Positions 61,251 to 64,000 of a stretch of DNA of 64,000 nucleotides are shown piece by piece. Source of the stretch: Flavobacterium soli DSM 19725 (GTDB lineage Bacteria; Bacteroidota; Bacteroidia; Flavobacteriales; Flavobacteriaceae). The stretch is from NCBI RefSeq assembly GCF_000422705.1, contig NZ_AUGO01000002.1:62001-126000 (forward strand), read 5' to 3'. Below the pieces are notes generated by a model. That model made no database searches, was not told the DNA's origin, and worked only from the letters and a program-made list of their open reading frames with translations. Both the position numbers and the translations under genes were made by a program. Positions within the stretch are counted from its first letter, which is position 1. Every line of letters starts with the position of its first letter.

Positions 61251-62600
61251 ATGAATTTAAATCAGATACATAACGTTTATTTCATCGGAATCGGAGGAAT
61301 CGGAATGAGTGCTCTTGCTCGTTATTTCAAGACCTTGGGGAAAAATGTATCGGGTTATGACAAAACACCAACGACATTAACAGATGAGTTAATCGAAAGC
61401 GGAATTGATATTCATTTTGAAGATAGCATCAATTTGATTCCGAAGGATTTTTACATCGAAAATACACTTGTAGTTATCACGCCAGCAGTTCCAAAAACAC
61501 ATTCGGAGTGGAATTATTTCTTGGAAAGAGATTTTAAAATCAAAAAAAGAGCTGAAGTTTTAGGAATCATAACTAAAGATACGTTCTGTTTTGCTGTTGC
61601 TGGAACTCACGGAAAAACGACAACTTCAAGCATTCTGGGACATATTTTGTATGAAAGTGGAGCTGATGTAACGTCGTTCCTTGGCGGAATCGTAGAGAAT
61701 TATAATTCAAATCTAATAGGAAACGGAAAAACTGTAACCGTTGTTGAAGCAGACGAATTTGACCGTTCGTTCTTGCACCTCCATCCAAATATCGCTTGTA
61801 TCACCTCAATGGATGCCGATCATTTGGATATTTATGGCGACAGTGCTTCAATCGAAGCTTCGTTCGTTGAATTTGCAGATAAAATCGAAGACAAATCGAA
61901 ATTGTTTATTGCAAAAGATTTGCCTTTAAAGGGAATTTCAGTTGCAGTAAATGAATCGGCAGATTATAAAGCGGTAAATGTCAGAATAGAAAATAGTCAA
62001 TATGTTTTTGATGTAGAAACGCCCTCGGAAACAATACAAAATATAAAATTCGGATTGCCAGGAAAACACAATTTGATGAATGCCCTGATAGCCTTGGCTA
62101 TGGCCAAAACCTACGGAACATCAAACGAAGCGATAATCTCGGCTTTAGCTTCTTTCAAAGGAATAAAAAGAAGATTTTCCTACCAAATCAAAACGAATAA
62201 TTTGGTGTATATCGATGATTATGCCCATCATCCAACCGAAATAAATGCAGTACATCAGGCGGTTTCTGAATTGTATCCAAACGAAAAAGTATTGGCGATT
62301 TTTCAACCGCATTTATTCAGTAGAACGCGAGATTTTATTGATGATTTTGCAAAAAGTCTTTCGGCTTTTGACGAAGTAATCCTGTTGGATATTTATCCGG
62401 CTCGTGAACTTCCAATTGAAGATGTAAATTCGGCTTGGCTGTTAGGAAAAATGACAAATGCAAACAAGAAATTAGTTTTAAAAGAAAATTTAATTTCAAC
62501 GATTTTAAAAAGTGACGCAAAGGTTATCGTAACCATTGGAGCTGGAGATATTGGAGAGTTGGTAAAACCGATTAAAGAAGCATTGAATGAAAAAGCTTAA
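61251..62600 (+). CDS. murC: UDP-MurNAc--L-alanine ligase MurC
   Basis: This 449-residue ligase adds the first amino acid, L-alanine, to UDP-MurNAc. IGIGGIGMSALA binds the UDP moiety, AGTHGKTTTSS is the ATP loop, and DDYAHHPTEI with FQPHLFSRT are MurC-specific. It overlaps ftsQ by 14 nt. Confidence 0.97.
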   Translation: MNLNQIHNVYFIGIGGIGMSALARYFKTLGKNVSGYDKTPTTLTDELIESGIDIHFEDSINLIPKDFYIENTLVVITPAVPKTHSEWNYFLERDFKIKKRAEVLGIITKDTFCFAVAGTHGKTTTSSILGHILYESGADVTSFLGGIVENYNSNLIGNGKTVTVVEADEFDRSFLHLHPNIACITSMDADHLDIYGDSASIEASFVEFADKIEDKSKLFIAKDLPLKGISVAVNESADYKAVNVRIENSQYVFDVETPSETIQNIKFGLPGKHNLMNALIALAMAKTYGTSNEAIISALASFKGIKRRFSYQIKTNNLVYIDDYAHHPTEINAVHQAVSELYPNEKVLAIFQPHLFSRTRDFIDDFAKSLSAFDEVILLDIYPARELPIEDVNSAWLLGKMTNANKKLVLKENLISTILKSDAKVIVTIGAGDIGELVKPIKEALNEKA

Positions 62601-63321
62601 TTGGAGAACTATTTGGACAAATGTGAGGTTACTGCTAATGTTTGCAGTGATTGTGTTCTTGTATTCCTTCACTTCCAAGCGAAATGAAGAACGAAAAATC
62701 AAGAAACCAATAGTGGAATTTCTCGATGAAGGAAGTCTTTTTTTGACACACGAATCGGTTAATAAATTGTTAATAGAAAATAATCAAGAGCGACAAACTA
62801 TTGGGAAAGTTAATTTAGATTTGAATAAACTGGAAAAATCCATCAATGAACACAATATGGTTGAGAAATCAGAAGTATTTGTGAGTATCGATGGTGTCCT
62901 GAAAGCAGTCGTAAAACAGAAAACCCCAATCGCAAGAGTGTTTGATGAGAATGGATCTTTTTACATTGATTTAGAAGGGAATAGAATGCCCTTGTCTGAT
63001 GTAAATACGGCAAGAGTTCTATTGGTTTCTGGTGAAATTGAAGAAGCGAATAGTAAGGATTTATACGAATTGCTGAAGGTTATTTACAACGACGATTTTT
63101 TGAAAAAAAACATCATCGGTATTCAAGTTTTGCACGGAGGTAGCGTTAAAATGGCGAATAGAAATTTTAATTATGTCATCGATTTTGGAAAAACAATAAA
63201 TATTGAGAAGAAATTCAACAACTATAAAGCGTTTTTTCAAAAGGCAGTTCAAGATAGTTCGATTAGTAAATACAAGGAAATAAATCTGAAGTTTACGCAA
63301 CAGGTAGTGTGCACAAAATAA
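62587..63321 (+). CDS. ftsQ: Cell division protein FtsQ/DivIB
   Basis: This 244-residue bitopic protein has one membrane helix (about 11-29, VRLLLMFAVIVFLYSF), a POTRA-like part (FLTHESVNKLLIENNQE, then LDLNKLEKSINEHNMVEKSEVF) and a beta domain (VKQKTPIARVFDENGSFYIDLEG). Position between murC and ftsA and the FtsQ-typical VKQKTPIARV segment support the call. It overlaps murC by 14 nt, with ftsA one base after its stop. Confidence 0.92.
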   Translation: MKKLNWRTIWTNVRLLLMFAVIVFLYSFTSKRNEERKIKKPIVEFLDEGSLFLTHESVNKLLIENNQERQTIGKVNLDLNKLEKSINEHNMVEKSEVFVSIDGVLKAVVKQKTPIARVFDENGSFYIDLEGNRMPLSDVNTARVLLVSGEIEEANSKDLYELLKVIYNDDFLKKNIIGIQVLHGGSVKMANRNFNYVIDFGKTINIEKKFNNYKAFFQKAVQDSSISKYKEINLKFTQQVVCTK

Positions 63322-63322
63322 A

Positions 63323-64000
63323 ATGGTTATGGAAAAAGAAAATATTGCTGTTGGTTTAGACATTGGAACAACAAAGATTGTTGCAATGATTGGCAAGAAA
63401 AATGAATATGGAAAATTAGAAATTTTGGGCGTTGGAAAATCCAAAAGTCTTGGTGTGGCAAGAGGTGTTGTGAATAACATTACGCAAACCATCCAGTCGA
63501 TCCAACAAGCGATTGCAGAAGCGGAAACGAACTCAGGTTACAGGATTAAAGATGTTGTAGTGGGAATTGCAGGACAGCACATCCGTAGCATTCAACACAG
63601 CGATTACATCAGCAGAAATAATCCTGAAGAAGTAATTGGAGACAAGGATATTGATTTGTTAATCAATCAGGTACATAAATTGGCAATGCTTCCGGGTGAA
63701 GAAATCATCCACGTCTTGCCACAGGAATTTAAAATCGACGGACAATCTGAAATCAAGGAACCAATCGGAATGTACGGCGGAAGATTGGAATCTAGCTTTC
63801 ACGTAGTAGTTGGGCAAGCTTCTTCTATCAGAAATGTGGGAAGATGCATCCAAAGTTCAGGAATTGAATTGTCTGGATTGACTTTGGAACCTTTGGCTTC
63901 AGCCGATGCGGTTTTAAGTCAGGAAGAAAAAGAAGCAGGAGTTGCATTGATTGACATTGGTGGAGGAACAACAGATTTGGCCATTTTCAAAGACGGAATT
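63323..64000 (+). CDS. ftsA: Cell division protein FtsA (3' end cut by window)
   Basis: This actin-like ATPase anchors FtsZ to the membrane. 226 codons are present and the frame is open to the last base. AVGLDIGTTKIVAMIG is the first phosphate loop and VALIDIGGGTTDLAIF the second. The SHS2-like 1C region lies between, with VVGIAGQHI. The start is ATG at 63323 or the ATG two codons later (MEKENIAVG). It follows ftsQ by one base, as in other Bacteroidetes dcw clusters. Confidence 0.96.
   Translation, partial: MVMEKENIAVGLDIGTTKIVAMIGKKNEYGKLEILGVGKSKSLGVARGVVNNITQTIQSIQQAIAEAETNSGYRIKDVVVGIAGQHIRSIQHSDYISRNNPEEVIGDKDIDLLINQVHKLAMLPGEEIIHVLPQEFKIDGQSEIKEPIGMYGGRLESSFHVVVGQASSIRNVGRCIQSSGIELSGLTLEPLASADAVLSQEEKEAGVALIDIGGGTTDLAIFKDGI

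Overview
The window reads as chromosomal DNA from a member of the Flavobacteriaceae, most likely Flavobacterium or a close relative. The sequence is AT-rich. Promoter-like -7 boxes of the Bacteroidetes type (TAnnTTTG) stand in front of many genes, and no Shine-Dalgarno pattern decides starts. The gliding genes gldB and gldC are present, along with a type IX secretion (T9SS) plug-domain protein and two T9SS cargo proteins (sorting domains type A and type B). I see no phage, insertion sequence, integrase, CRISPR array or rRNA. The only RNA gene found is tRNA-Gly(UCC).

Layout. 1-4.8 kb: ligase-associated DNA repair set (ATP-dependent ligase cut by the window edge, Lhr-like DEXH helicase, PdeM phosphoesterase). 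4.9-9.7 kb: apaG, T9SS plug-domain protein, M16 protease. 9.7-13.2 kb: methyltransferase, a GxxExxY gene framed by 30-bp inverted repeats, map, and an acetyl-CoA hydrolase/transferase family gene. 13.2-18.3 kb: leftward tetR-ABC-HlyD-TolC export operon. 18.4-25.7 kb: large T9SS type B surface protein, gpmI, DUF5916 outer-membrane protein. 25.9-27.8 kb: L,D-transpeptidase-like protein, tRNA-Gly, pepE. 28-34.5 kb: five tandem small secreted paralogues joined by identical 11-nt overlaps, then a DUF6702 protein and an M1 peptidase. 34.5-43.4 kb: tatA, PAP2 phosphatase, O-methyltransferase, T9SS serine protease, rlmN, polyprenyl synthetase, and an ECF sigma operon. 43.4-50.4 kb: 41-bp tandem repeats, dnaG, response regulator, nadE, gldB-gldC, ysxC, hydrolase. 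50.7-64 kb: the dcw division and cell-wall cluster mraZ-rsmH-ftsL-ftsI-murE-mraY-murD-ftsW-murG-murC-ftsQ-ftsA, with ftsA cut by the window end.

How the genes work together. The dcw cluster supplies peptidoglycan precursors (MurE, MurD, MurC, MraY, MurG) and septal synthesis and division proteins (FtsW, FtsI, FtsL, FtsQ, FtsA). Its first gene has GTGG boxes at 10-bp spacing in front of it that fit MraZ autoregulation. T9SS and gliding functions are scattered rather than clustered. The ligase, helicase and phosphoesterase form a known co-occurring repair module whose exonuclease partner probably lies just outside the left edge.

Most of the window is ordinary core genome. The least explained parts are: the five-gene paralogue array at 27951-31659; the GxxExxY gene with terminal inverted repeats; the exporter ATPase with altered Walker B, signature and H-loop positions; the primase that lacks all four expected zinc ligands; and several families of short palindromic or tandem intergenic repeats.
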